From: Setaria digitata
Lineage: Eukaryota > Nematoda > Chromadorea > Rhabditida > Setariidae
Reading direction: 5' to 3'
Length of the DNA: 64,000 bases
Assembly (NCBI GenBank): GCA_003640385.1
Contig: RCAB01000002.1
Location: forward strand, 558,001-622,000
A model generated the notes under the pieces. It worked only from the letters and a program-made list of their open reading frames with translations. It was not told the DNA's origin and made no database searches. The position numbers and the translations under genes are program-made. Shown here one piece after another: positions 36,540 to 49,000 of the stretch (its first letter is position 1; each line of letters opens with the position of its first letter).

Positions 36540-39500
36540 CCTATAACTGTCACAAAAGCGTAACAATGGACTTGCAAAAGTAACCTCAAAAATATACTCG
36601 GAAAAAGTACCGTGACATCGAGATCATCTCAAATGTGGTAACTGACAACTGCAAGAATAATAATTTTGAATATTAACATGTTTGGCGGTAAGGTCAATTT
36701 AGTGGTACTAGGAAGATTTTTCGAAGATGAATCAAGTTTGTTTACAAAATAAATTTTATGAGTTGTTTTAAAAACAAAATTTTCTGATTAATCGTCTTAA
36801 ACAGTCGATTAATAATGGAACAAAAACTCTCAAACTGTTTCTAATTGTGGACACGATAAAGTATTCCAACAGAAATTTCAACAGAGCCTAAATATAGGTA
36901 TAAATATATCCTCATTTCAGCCTTATGGTTTGTTTTATCCATACGACTTCATCTTATCAAGTTTTAGAGATCCTTTTTTAAAAATGCTTCCTTACTGGAA
37001 AAGAATGGTGTTGACATACAGTTTCCTTGACACTATTTACGAATAAATCTTCCACTTATTATTCTCTTCCTTATAATAACTTATTTTCTGATAAAATCTG
37101 ATTACAGATAGCGAAAAACACACTTTCTGCAGCAAAAATATGTGAAGAAGTTAGCAAAAAACTTGAGTATCGTAGAAAAATCATTTCAGCGATCGATCAT
37201 TCGAACTTGTCATTTCGCTGTTTTTTCCATCCGTAAACTTTTTCGCTTTTATTTGTTTATTGTGATAGAAACTAGTTTGCTATAAGATGCATATTCTTCT
37301 TAGCACAGAAGTAAAGTTTACATTACTGATGAAAGTAGAGGGTAACAGCTGAGTTATGCCCATTCAAGACTATTCCAAGAAAATTTTTGAAATAGAAGGG
37401 TTAATAAAATAGCAGCAGAATATTTAAAAAGTTGAAGGGAACGAAGCGCATTTTTCCCTTTGAAATAGTATTTCAAAAATTAAATGGTTGAAATTGATAC
37501 AGCGATTCCTAAAAGCTCCCAAAATTTTTCTCGAATGTCAACATTGACTCACTTTTTGCAGTTTAGAAAATTGTTTGGTAAACAGAGACTTCGATGTGAA
37601 GAAAATTGAATTCAAAAAATTGGAAAATTTATGAACACAACAGCAACACATTCGTCCATTATTATAAGAAATTCATGTGCTAATGTTTTTGGGCAATAAA
37701 ATAATGAAAAAAAAGAGCGGTAAACAGATAATCAATCATTCTTGTTACACTTGACATTGGAGAAAGCCAAGTGTCCTGTGTAGAACACCAGTGAGCCAAG
37801 TGTCCTGTGTAGTTCGAGCTCAAGCGATAAAGAACTATGAAAGAGATGAAACTGGCACAGCTTTCTTCCTCAAGCCTTTCCTTCTCGTGACGGTGAAGTC
37901 GCTGCAGCACCTCAGGTGCATGTCTTCTCGAAAACAATCATTCCTCCTCTGCTCCCTAGCACAAACTACCTACCGCCTCTGCTAGTTTCCTCTTATCTCC
38001 TCCTATACTTCCACTAAGCTAGTTTCTTGAAAGCAGTCATTTTTCATACAGACAGCTTCTACAGAAGATGCACTGTTTGCAGTTCCCTCCATCAGCAAAA
38101 CTAGTCGAGATGGCCCCACTCATTAACTCCTTGTCTACCTAATCTCGAACCATTTATTCTGCAACTTTACTGTCATGTCCATTTGCTGTTGTGTGTTTCA
38201 CTTTCATTTTCCTTAAAATTTCGAATTAACTTCAACTTCAAACTTTCTCGATCATATATTGGAGCTCTGATGTTCCGAATATTCCTTAATTCGGTTTTTC
38301 TTCGTTACCAGGAAATATATGATGTATATTGTTGAGGACATTTAGAAAGACTTAATTTCAAAAGATGTTAAAATAAATTTTGTACAGTTCATAGTATCAC
38401 TAGAAATTTTACTGTTGTGGTTTTAATAAATTTTAATAAAAAAATTATCAAAAAAGGAAATTGTACATAGCTACTGCAGGACTTCTAATAAGAAGTCAAG
38501 GATATCAAGAGGTGTGGTTTCTCAGATTTTGCAGTATTTTGCATTTTACTTGTTGTCCTTTTATTTGACAATGAAAATGAAAATTTGCAAACAAAATGCC
38601 GCAATGTAAGAAAACATAATTCGTAGAATTACAGAATGATAACTGCAACTGATAATTTTATCCAATTAAATATTTACAATGGCTTAAAACAAAAATTGGT
38701 TTTAAATTTGGAATAGGATGGAGTTAATAATTTTGTTCAAATGCTTAGATTTATGAAAATTTGGCATTGACACTTAGTAATAAAAGCAAGTTTTTGAATT
38801 TAACTGTTGAATTTAATTTGAGAAAAAAAAAACTAAATTAAAACTTTTATTTAGCACCTTCACTTTTTGAACTATTCTACTATATTTGTAAATGACTTAT
38901 TCATAATTTTTTTTTAGAAAACACAGATTAAATGATGATTCGTTTATAACTGGAAAACAATCTAGCGACACAATAAAATGAAAACTTTGATAAAAATAGA
39001 AGTCGAAAATTTTAGAATATTTTTTTAGAAATTTATACTAAACTCAAATTGAAAACTCTTTCTTTTTCAACAAGTGATAAATACAAATGGAAACATTTTA
39101 TGTTACTTTTCTTCAGTCAGAGAAACTTCTACAACTTTTGCTAACACACCTATTGCGCTATATATTATTTACTTGAGTATTTTCTCTCTTGGCAACCTTT
39201 CAAATTTTTGTTTCATCAAATTCCAACTTTTTTGTTGAAGCGGATAATAATAGCAGTCCATGCTGGAACTGATGTTCAACAACAACGGAATATCTTCACA
39301 CACTACGGGAATGATAAAAACGGAGAAGCACCAATGATCTGCAGGCAAAATAAGTGAAATGTAGTGATTTCAGCACAAAATTGAGAGTGAGTTGGGACTT
39401 GGGACGCATTTGTAAATAATTGGACATAAATTAGACAAAGCTGCGACGAAATAAGCACACAAAAAACTATTTTGTTGATGTTTGAAGATATGGTTGAACT

Positions 39501-39817
39501 TTTCTAAACTGCACTGTTCAAGAAGTTCAGTGTTCTTGCTTTTTAAATGCAAATTTTGAAGACACACTTTCTGCTACTTGAAATAACAATGCACTAATTA
39601 GCTTCACATCTCTTAATATAGTTATCGAACTGAAACGAATGTTTTTAAGTGAATTATGATTTAACAATAATTAGCATCGACTAGAAAGTCGAGCAGTTTT
39701 TTGAAGAATGGAAATACGTTTTTGGCACCATATCTTATTTATAGCTCACCAGGGAAAATACGATTCTTTTTCTACAATTAGTTAATAAGTCTGAATGAAA
39801 ACAAGTTCCAAAATAAA
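36540..39817. other. Intergenic region, AT-rich
   Basis: Between the kinase start and the lipase stop. No supported coding exon. It contains an 18-base direct repeat near 37.8 kb and a moderately pyrimidine-rich block at 37.85-38.2 kb. Open frames at 37680-37985 and 39370-39567 have no supporting evidence. Confidence 0.6.
37766..37812. repeat. 18-base direct repeat, period 29
   Basis: GCCAAGTGTCCTGTGTAG occurs exactly at 37766-37783 and again at 37795-37812. A local duplication outside genes. Confidence 0.9.
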
Positions 39818-41915
39818 TTATCTTAAACTAACTGAAATATTAAAGTAGTGTCGATGATCTTTGATGCATCTCTTATATTGGTTCATATGAAATTTCAAGC
39901 CATCGCTGCAATTGAAATCTTCACTTCTTGGTTTACCCAAACATTCCACGTATTGTTCAGCGTCACTCATTCCATTTGGATACCTGAAAATATAATTGAA
40001 TTGAAGGAATCAGAAGAGTAGATTCAAGAAGACATACCAGATTTCAATTCCATGATGATACGAAAACCCATTTTTTTCGACACAAGGTTTGCTTTTGCTC
40101 TCTGCTGTACTGTTACAGCTTTTATTCTTCGAACATGGTGGTAAGTGTGGCACTATATCGTGGCCATTGATCAACCGGAAACTGAAACATTTGAAACAGT
40201 TTCACTGCTTTCTGAGTTAATGGAAGTTAAAATGAAATATAGTTGCAGGTCTTCAGGCCTAGCTGTTTTCTTATCTCGGACAATTCTCTTCCCATTTATT
40301 TTCGTTAATTAATCACAACCATTTTGCTAATTTAGCAACTTCAAGAAATCCTTGTTTCTCAAATTGAAATTTTGCAGTCATCAAGATTCAGGTTGGTTGT
40401 TCACCTATATGAGATGTGAGCATTGTGGTATAAGGCGAATTGATAATCACCGGTACGTGGTTGACCAAATGTGACCAATCTGATCTGTTTTCCGGTTCTC
40501 AAGTTTTCGATTACGGTACGAGTCGCCGCGAGTGAAGCTAGTGCTCCTCCTAAATGAAATCTTTGTTTTCGATTTATTACACCTACTGCACTGTTTACTA
40601 TTAGTTTAGTAAACACATTGATCACTGTCAAATATAATCTAAGATTTGGTTAAAGGTAAGCTTCCTTTTTCGACAATTTTTCATAGAAGAAACATTGATT
40701 TACCAAGGGAATGGCCAGTGAAAGTAATTCCATACATCTTGAATGTTGAATCCTTAAGAACTGGCTCTATATTTGGCCACAATTTGTTAAGTGCTTGAAA
40801 GAAGTATCGATTAACCTTGGAAAATCAGAAATCATTAATGAAGAGGATAAAGTTGTTTTCTAATTAGAGGTTATATTGGCGAGACATTTTAAAATTCAGC
40901 ATAGGCAATTAATAGAACTATACATAGTCATATTCAAAATCATTCGGAACTTAGATCAAAAATTTCAAAGTTCCTTAGAATTGTCCTTTTTTTGATCAAT
41001 TCATAAATGAAAAGTTCGTGATCGACAATTTCACGCTAAAAGTTATTTTAATTCGAAGTTTCAAAAATCAAATTTCGAGGAAAGTTACCAATCCGACACC
41101 AAAGAAATCCTTTCTGCGTGCTAGTGACTGCCATCCTTCAACCATCAACTGCGTATTTTTAATTGTACCGCGAAACACTATTATGAATCTTTGAGCAATA
41201 TCCGAGCGTAATATGTAAAATAAACAGGAATTCTGAAAAACATCGCATTTTCTGCTCACTGTGCTTTGAAAGGACCACTGCTCCTCTTTTGATAAGCTCC
41301 TGCAGGTTAGATCAAAAAGTTATTATATAATTAGACCATTGAGATAAAATTAAAATTTCATTAGATTTGTTCGTATATTCATATTTTAGTACATTACTGA
41401 TTGCTATGTTAGTTCATGCTTGTAAGATAAAACTAGGCTTACTAAACGTAAGGAGCAAATTGTCATAACAGCCACTACTCATATAGATTTGCTAAAAAAG
41501 ATTTAACAGATTTCTTAAGAAAATAATTATAATTGCCTCATTTATTTAATAAATTTATTTCATTGTCTGTTTCGTGACATCAAATATTGTCATCGTTTTT
41601 GAGAGGTATTTTGTGTTTTACTAATTGCATTTAAGTAGATGTTTAGGGAAGAAAAATGTTTTGATGGGATGTACAGATGCATCCAAAAAACTCATTATTT
41701 TAATCCGTCAAGATCTGTTCATTATTTCAATAAATTAATTCGACTGCTTACTTCAGGACACATTTTTCTGGATCAGAGGAATAAGCTCCAGCAGCAAGAT
41801 GGAGTAAAAACTTTGCTTCCGTCACGCTGTATTTGGTAAAACGTAGTGTTAGCGGGCGTAATAATGCTTGGATGTGTGGAGCGAATAAATATATTAATGT
41901 GAACCTGATAAGCAT
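39818..41915 (-). CDS. Secreted class 3 (Fungal-type) lipase
   Basis: Six exons, 41915-41752, 41299-41089, 40815-40704, 40549-40405, 40181-40038 and 39983-39818, encode 313 residues with all phases matching. The protein starts with a cleavable signal peptide (MLIRFTLIYLFAPHIQA). Class 3 lipase marks follow: AKFLLHLAAGAYSSDPEKC, CDVFQNSCLFYI, FIIVFRGT (beta strand and oxyanion region), GHSLGGALASLA with the nucleophile Ser near residue 160, LVTFGQPRTGD, NGHDIVPHLPP with the Asp near 219, and YHHGIEIWYP with the His near 253-254. The Ser-Asp-His triad is complete, so it should hydrolyse acylglycerols or related esters outside the cell or in the secretory path. Many cysteines suggest disulfides, as in nematode members of this family. 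The acceptor before exon 3 (TTTTCCAAG) is non-standard but required by the frame. It is divergent from the lipin gene 4.1 kb away. Confidence 0.92.
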
Positions 41916-44900
41916 GTTATTCCGATTTATTAATTTATATTAAACCTGAAAATATCAGAAAAGTTTAGGTAGGAAGGAAGAAGTACAATATAATCAAGAA
42001 TTCATGGAGCTTAAGTTGCTTTTATTTTTTAATTTTAGTGATATCGAAGAAATGTTAACAGATAAAACCTACTTGTTACATCTTATGACATCTTATGACA
42101 TATCGCATTTCATTTAATGCTAATCACTATCCTTAGTAAAAAACGTGAACTAAGGGATAAACTTACAGATATTGCAAGTAGTCTTGGCAAAGTAAAAACG
42201 AGTTTTGTGAGCACATCGAGATGAGCACTCGTTCGAAGGCAACTCAATTAATTTCAGTCCATTACATTCTCATCCAGTATATTTGAAGGAACTTCAAAAG
42301 GAATGTAGCCATTACATTGTTCACCTATCAATTTCCTTGGGTCTAAGAAGTGACGATTGAATGGTGGAGAACTAATCTCAAGCAAGTTATTGTGTCTGTT
42401 TGGTCTGACTAGAAGATTTCTTATACACCACTGATTCAGTTCTCCTCGTTCACTTTTCTAGAGACTACCGAGCACTATTAAAATGATGCTGCCGAGCTTA
42501 AGACCCGGATGTTCTATGCACAAATTATCCCACCTTCATCCTCAAATGGCTTACCTTCATTTCAAAATTTTATTCAGCAACTGAACGCCAAATACATCCA
42601 AGAAAGTGTACAATTGTTGAAGAAACAAATTTCGATTCATAAATTAAAAAGGAGCTCCAACCAGCTAATTAGTTTACAGATTAATCTCAAACAGCAGCCT
42701 CTACTGATACAAAGATGAAAATTGGAAAACTTTGTATGAAAGGTAGGAATATTAGAAAAACTCATTTCCGTCATTTTTTGAGGCTGACAAATAGAGGACA
42801 CCGCCGACAATAAATTATTTGTAACATTAAAGAATTTCTATGCAATCAAATAACTCGTTAAGGATTTTGGAATATTCGCAGTTTAACACCAGATCAGATG
42901 ATTTATTCTTCGGAATTTGATACTATCAAAAGATACAGTAAGGAGAATAATAACATCTTAAAATGATGTGCATGATGGATTAGAGAAACTGTTTCATAAA
43001 ACGGCAATCCTCCGTTAGTGCTCAACAAATTTTTTTCCACGGAAATATAAATTAACAAATGCTGGAAGTGTAGCAAAAGGTATAGTGCCATAGTTAAATA
43101 ATAAAGGTGACAGTAATAAAAGATGACAACAGTAAAAGGTGACAAAAAGGTAAGCTAACAAATGTTAAAATTTATTAGTTTGCCATTTCTCTAGCTCTGA
43201 ATAGAGATCAATTTTTGTTCTGAAGGATGCATATAGGGTGGTTTCCTCTAATTTCAAGTAAAGAAATTTGTAACACAAAGAAAAAGTATTTTATTTCAGG
43301 TTATTTAGAGTAAACCAGTTAATGCACTAGCAAAAATGATAAAAAGCTAGTAAGATCAAACCAATAGAGAGAAATAAAGAAGTTAACTTGAATAATATAA
43401 ATTTTTTAGAATAACTCCAAAAAATTTCGATTTATTTTAAAATCTTAAATAACTTAAAAAACGGCATAAAGAAACTAATTTTAAGTAAAGAATATATAAT
43501 AAACTGATAATGATCTATATAATATATATATATAATTTTTCTGCTTAAATTAAATCATTGAAACCACCTATTTAACATAAATGTTCAGAATTTCAAAGGT
43601 TTTCATTTTCAAATGCAAAACAGAAAATTCATATTCAGAAAAGTTTTGAAAATGAATAATAAAATATAATGAGGAAGAATTGTTACTAATTGTTAAAGAA
43701 GCAAGTTCAGAAATCACTCTCCAGTTAGATAAATAGATGATAGATTAATCCATCTCTTGTTAAAAGTAGATCTTATTTCTTATTTTTGAGAGTTTACTCG
43801 ACCTATATAAAAAAAGAAACTTTTTAACCATTTGTAAAATCTTAAATTTTTCCATTTATTTCTTATTCAATTTTCTACTAGACTTGTTCCCATTTCAAAA
43901 GAATTTAAAATTGTAACTTTACTTGAAAGGAACATAGCAATTTCCCAGTAAATAATTACTTCATAGCAATTTGATGACAAAATCAAAAAAACCGGTTCAT
44001 GGTGACTGGTGGAAATTATGGATAGAGGAAGAATTCTTCCGAAAAATCTAACTCTTAAGCTTAAGTGATAGCCACACTTAACAAGAAAAAAATTTTTTGC
44101 TTTCAAATATGTGTAAATTGAGTAACCCAAAGGTTAAATCAAATTTTTTTCAGCAGCAGTAAAATGTCTATCAAGATTATATTTATTTGGTGTATTTCAG
44201 AAAAAACATATCATGCATAAAAATTGTCGTGCTTATTTGAAGAATTCCCGTCTCTGGGTGAAAAGGACTGTTTCGTATGAATTGATCAACCATTTTTAAA
44301 AATATTTCTTGACATTGAATGACCACTATAGGTCACTATTATTTTTTCCTTAAACAATTTCAAAAGGTAGGAAAGATAATTTGTTCAGAATCATTAAAGT
44401 CAAATTTCCTTTTCCAGTGATAGCTCTGAAATTTCAGCTGGTTTTAAATCCAACTTCCAACTTCAAATATTTGGTTAACATTAACTTCTCCGAGTTTTTG
44501 AAATTACGAAGTTCACCTCATATCTTGCTAATGTCAGGACAACTTCGCGCATAAAAAGCTCCACGTCTTAATGCAATTCATTCCTTCGTTTTTCGTTACT
44601 GGACAGGTTAAGTCCTGTGAAATTCTAATTTTGAAAGGAAACGAATATTAACAGTCCATTGGCTATATACACGCACTGCCATAGAACACTTGCAATAACG
44701 ACTTGCTCGACTTCCAGTGGAAACTCTTGTGATTCAGGGGAGTTTTTTGAATTGGCACAAAATACATGAAAGTCGAAAGGTCAATTCAACCAGCACATTT
44801 TAGTGATTTCGAAATGAACTCAACAGAGGACTGCATTCCGTCCCCCGCTTTATTCTCCCCATCACGCATCTCTTCTTATCACTAATTACATCTGCTGCAA

Positions 44901-46057
44901 AATCTGTCCTTGTTTCCTTCCTTCCTAATCACAGCATCTTTCTTATCACTTACCTTTGAATCTATAAGACGCATAAACATTCATTTTCATTCTCAACAGT
45001 GTGTCCAATTATGACTCCAATAGTGATCTCTGACCCTTCTCTTTTTCAAAACTTTGCAGATCTCTGTGAGGTAAAGCAGAACGATCAGCCGTGCCCTATA
45101 CATCTGCACTAAAGGCTTGGCTCGGTACGCATCATTTGCTTTAATTATAAACGAACTTCAGCCAGTTCCCGTTCTCCCCACAATTTAAAATCACACTGAA
45201 CAAAAATATATACGACGAATTCACATATTTCATTGAGATACCGCATGAAAACCGGTTTATCTATTCAAGCAGACGTTGTTTTGAGTTTTCGACTGTTGAT
45301 CCTTCATTTCTCCCCTGGGTTTGTATGGTAAGATATCTGTGGTTTGGTTGGTCACATTTTATTTAGTACTGCTGAAAGAGAGAATGGAAGCACAAAACCT
45401 GAAATTCAGAAAGAATTTAACATTACCTTATTCTAGCCATCTTCTGATTAATGAAAACCGTGGTGAAATTGCTGACAAATCATTTTCCAACCTTTTGTGA
45501 TGGATACTGCAAGCGATTATCTTGTATTTGGAATAGTGGGGTTACAGATATCACTGGTCAATAGTGAGGGACTAGTGGTTTTCCAAATTTATTGTGTCAC
45601 TATTTTAAATAATACTACTTAGATCCTCCTTTCTTACATGACGGCCGTGCACTAGCTTAGAAAAATATCAGTTAACTTTCTCTACTAGAACTGATATAAT
45701 CATTTGGACAGATATAATGCACTGAAAGGAAGGAAATCTGTCTCATTTATTAATACGTAGCTGATTTTGCAGAAAAAATGAGTATATTCATATTCATTTT
45801 ATCTGAATGGTGTTTTCTTCTCCATTGCTTTCGGAATTTTAATTTACAGAGGTGATTGTTTTAGGTTTTACACTCTCATTATCTTCAAAATCACAAATTT
45901 GGTGTTTGTTTAATTTTCAGCTTTAGAGAAGTAATTCTGGAACACTTACACTTTCAGATTGAAACTAACAATTTATAAAGACTAACAAACTATTGGTCAC
46001 TAATGAGGCGCTGGTGTTTTGTAACGAAGAAAGAATAGAGCATTTGTGGAAGAAGCA
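41916..46057. other. Divergent promoter interval between lipase and lipin
   Basis: No supported coding exon. It includes a small 10-base tandem repeat (CATCTTATGA, about 42075-42100), AT-rich runs around 43.3-43.7 kb and a pyrimidine-rich, less AT-rich stretch at 44.8-45.1 kb that could belong to the lipin promoter. Open frames at 42509-42718 and 43867-44130 look like chance. Confidence 0.55.
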
Positions 46058-49000
46058 ATGAATTACGCTTATCGCCTTTTGGATAATGTTAAATACTTCT
46101 ATAAAACACTTAACCCGGCTTCACTTTCTGGTATGTTGTAATCATTCTATCTTCATATTATGAAAAAGGACAACTTCAGGAGAAAAAAACTCCACAAGTG
46201 TCTATTTACAGTATGACCTTGATGAAGTGATTGATTGTATGAAATAATAGTTAGCATAACAATTGGGAACTGTGCTTTAATTTGCTTTATTTGGCCTTGG
46301 TTTTATACTTGGTTTTGCTCATCCTTTTATAAGCCATTTTTAATGGAATATTTTGTCGACTTTAAACTGTCAAGTATTTGAAGGCGCCATTGATTTGATT
46401 GTCGTGGAACAGCCAGATGGATCGTATTTATCAACACCGTTTCATGTGAGGTTCGGGAAATACGGCGTTTTAAATAGCGACGAGAAAGTTAGCTTAGTTC
46501 TTAGCATTTAAAAATATTTTCCGTTTTTTCCTCTTCTATACTTTTGTATTATATGACAGAGACTAAAAAATTATTGTCGTGTTATCAATCATTGAATTTT
46601 AGTATGTGGACATAACAATAAATGGTGAAGAAATAGATTTAAAAATGAAGCTGGGTGAAAATGGCGTTGCATTTTTTGCTGAACCAACTACAGATGTTGA
46701 TGTTCCTGAATACTTAGTGACGAGCCCAGTCCCAGGAAGTAGTTCGACACCGGTTGATGGAAAGGTATCATAACAAAGCTAAGAGTGTTAAAATGTGAAA
46801 AATTGATCAATTACAATTTTACTGTCGCTTGATAAATCTATCCATATGAAAATGTTTAAGATTCTTGCTGAAAGGATAGAAAGGATTCAACAAGAGTTAT
46901 CTCGGTCAAGATATAAAAGGGCGCTGTCAGAGTGTTCAAGTTCTTGTTCACATTCTTCCCATTCACGGTTCCGCCTTTTATTTATATAATTCTCTTCTTA
47001 TATTGTAGATATGTTTTTTTTTTCTTTTAAACTAAAGCAGAAACTGTTTATGAAGATTGTCTTCAATTGCAGTGTTTTTTATTTACAGTGAACATTTGTG
47101 TGAATTAGACATTCAGCATAGAAAAGCACTTCCATTCAATGCTTCGCTATTTGGTCAGCGAAGGAATCGTTCATTACCGAATCTTATTGAACTTGCCGGT
47201 AGTCAGCAACAAGGATTTAATGAAAGAGTCACGAATAATAAAAGGTTATATTTATATATGAAGAGATTGTTCTATCTCTTTTCAACACGCCTTACTGGAG
47301 ATAGTTACCTTAAAATAATCACTGGTGATTTTCCATTTTTTGATTTTTGGTGAAAAGCAATACTTATTCAACAAAGTGAAAGAACTATTTACACTTTTTT
47401 TCACAGTGGGTGCTTATACTTTTTTTAATCTGGAAAATCTTGCAGCTCTGTTTGCGAGGAATTCGATAACTCATTTTTCAAACTGCCACTTTAAATAAAG
47501 CATTTTTGCAAAAGCTTGGCTGCTGCAAAACGGAAAATTTTCATTGTCAGCTGTTAGTAAGACATACAACAGTTATTTTGTCTTACTAAGAAAATCCTTT
47601 CTTTATGGCCTTAGAAATCGTAATTTCCAGGTTGGTAATGTACTCTCATTCATTTACTGGAGAGCGCAGTTTATTACCTCCTGGTAGTACCCTGCGCAAG
47701 AAGCATTCAAATGGTTCTACAAAGATAACACGTAAATTATCAAACTCAACAAATGAGGTTTTATTTTTAAATACCCCAAATTACTTATTAAAATTTTTGA
47801 GCATTTCTGACTTACTGACTCGTTCAAAGTTATAGTGACGTAGCCATGTGATATACTACTGAACAGGTAAGAAATTGATGCAGGTTTTAGGAAAGTGATG
47901 TAGATGATGCAGCGTCAACGATTTCCAGTGATAGTGGTACGGATCGTTTGAAAATTCCTGGACTTAATATGATTGCTGATGGTGCATTTTCGGATTCCGA
48001 ACTTGATCGACATCGAGATACTTCTGAACCGGTCAATATCCCCTTTCACATGTTTATTTTTGGAAAATCCTGTTCTTAAAACTATCACGAATTATGTCGA
48101 AGTTCACTGATTTTAGCACGGAACTGATGTAATGGTGTGGAAATGGGGCGAGCTACCACGAACACTTGAAGAAACAGAAAATTCAAAGAAGAAGCAAGAA
48201 ACAGGTATGAAAACTGAAGAGGAAAAAAAGAGGTCAACTTGGAGTGGATGGTTTCGCTGGTCGCGTGCCAAACCAGCGGAAGATCAGGGCGTTTATTTGG
48301 ATGATCTTGTCCAAGGTACGAGTGATCCCAGTAAAATCGAGAAGTATCTGGGGATGTCACCTTCTACAAATTGGTAAGTAATATCAATTAAGGGTAGACA
48401 TCTTTATTCTCTGAACTATCAGAATATAATATATATATCTTACATTCATCTTTATATTCACTATCAGAAAATAACAAATTTCATTTATCAATTGAATTAC
48501 TTTCAGTTTTGTTTATGCTATATTATATTGTATATATATAGATATATATATTTAGAAGGATGATGCAAAAGCTATATTCATTTGACCAGTGGGAAAGTCT
48601 TTTTTTTTTCATTTAGCGCTCTGTTTGTTTGTGTTCAGGGCATAAATCACAATCTATGCTGAACTTACATTCATCTTTATATTCATTGCAGTCCTTCCCC
48701 TCCAATTGATAGTGGTAATGGTTCTATAACCGGACTGAATTCTCCCTTAAAGACTAGTGACAGTGAAAATGAAGGGATAAATGAGGGGCAACAACAAACT
48801 TCAACATCGGTACCCGACAGAAAGGTTTGCTTTTTAATGACATTTTGTGCTTTACTCTCAATATAAAATTTTCCTACCAATGTTAGGACAGTCAGCTGTT
48901 ACTTTTTCTTGACGATCACTGTATAGATAAAATATTTAAAGAAATTACAGAAACGTACAACGAGCATGAATGTTCTGAATGATCACCATTCTCTTCTCTC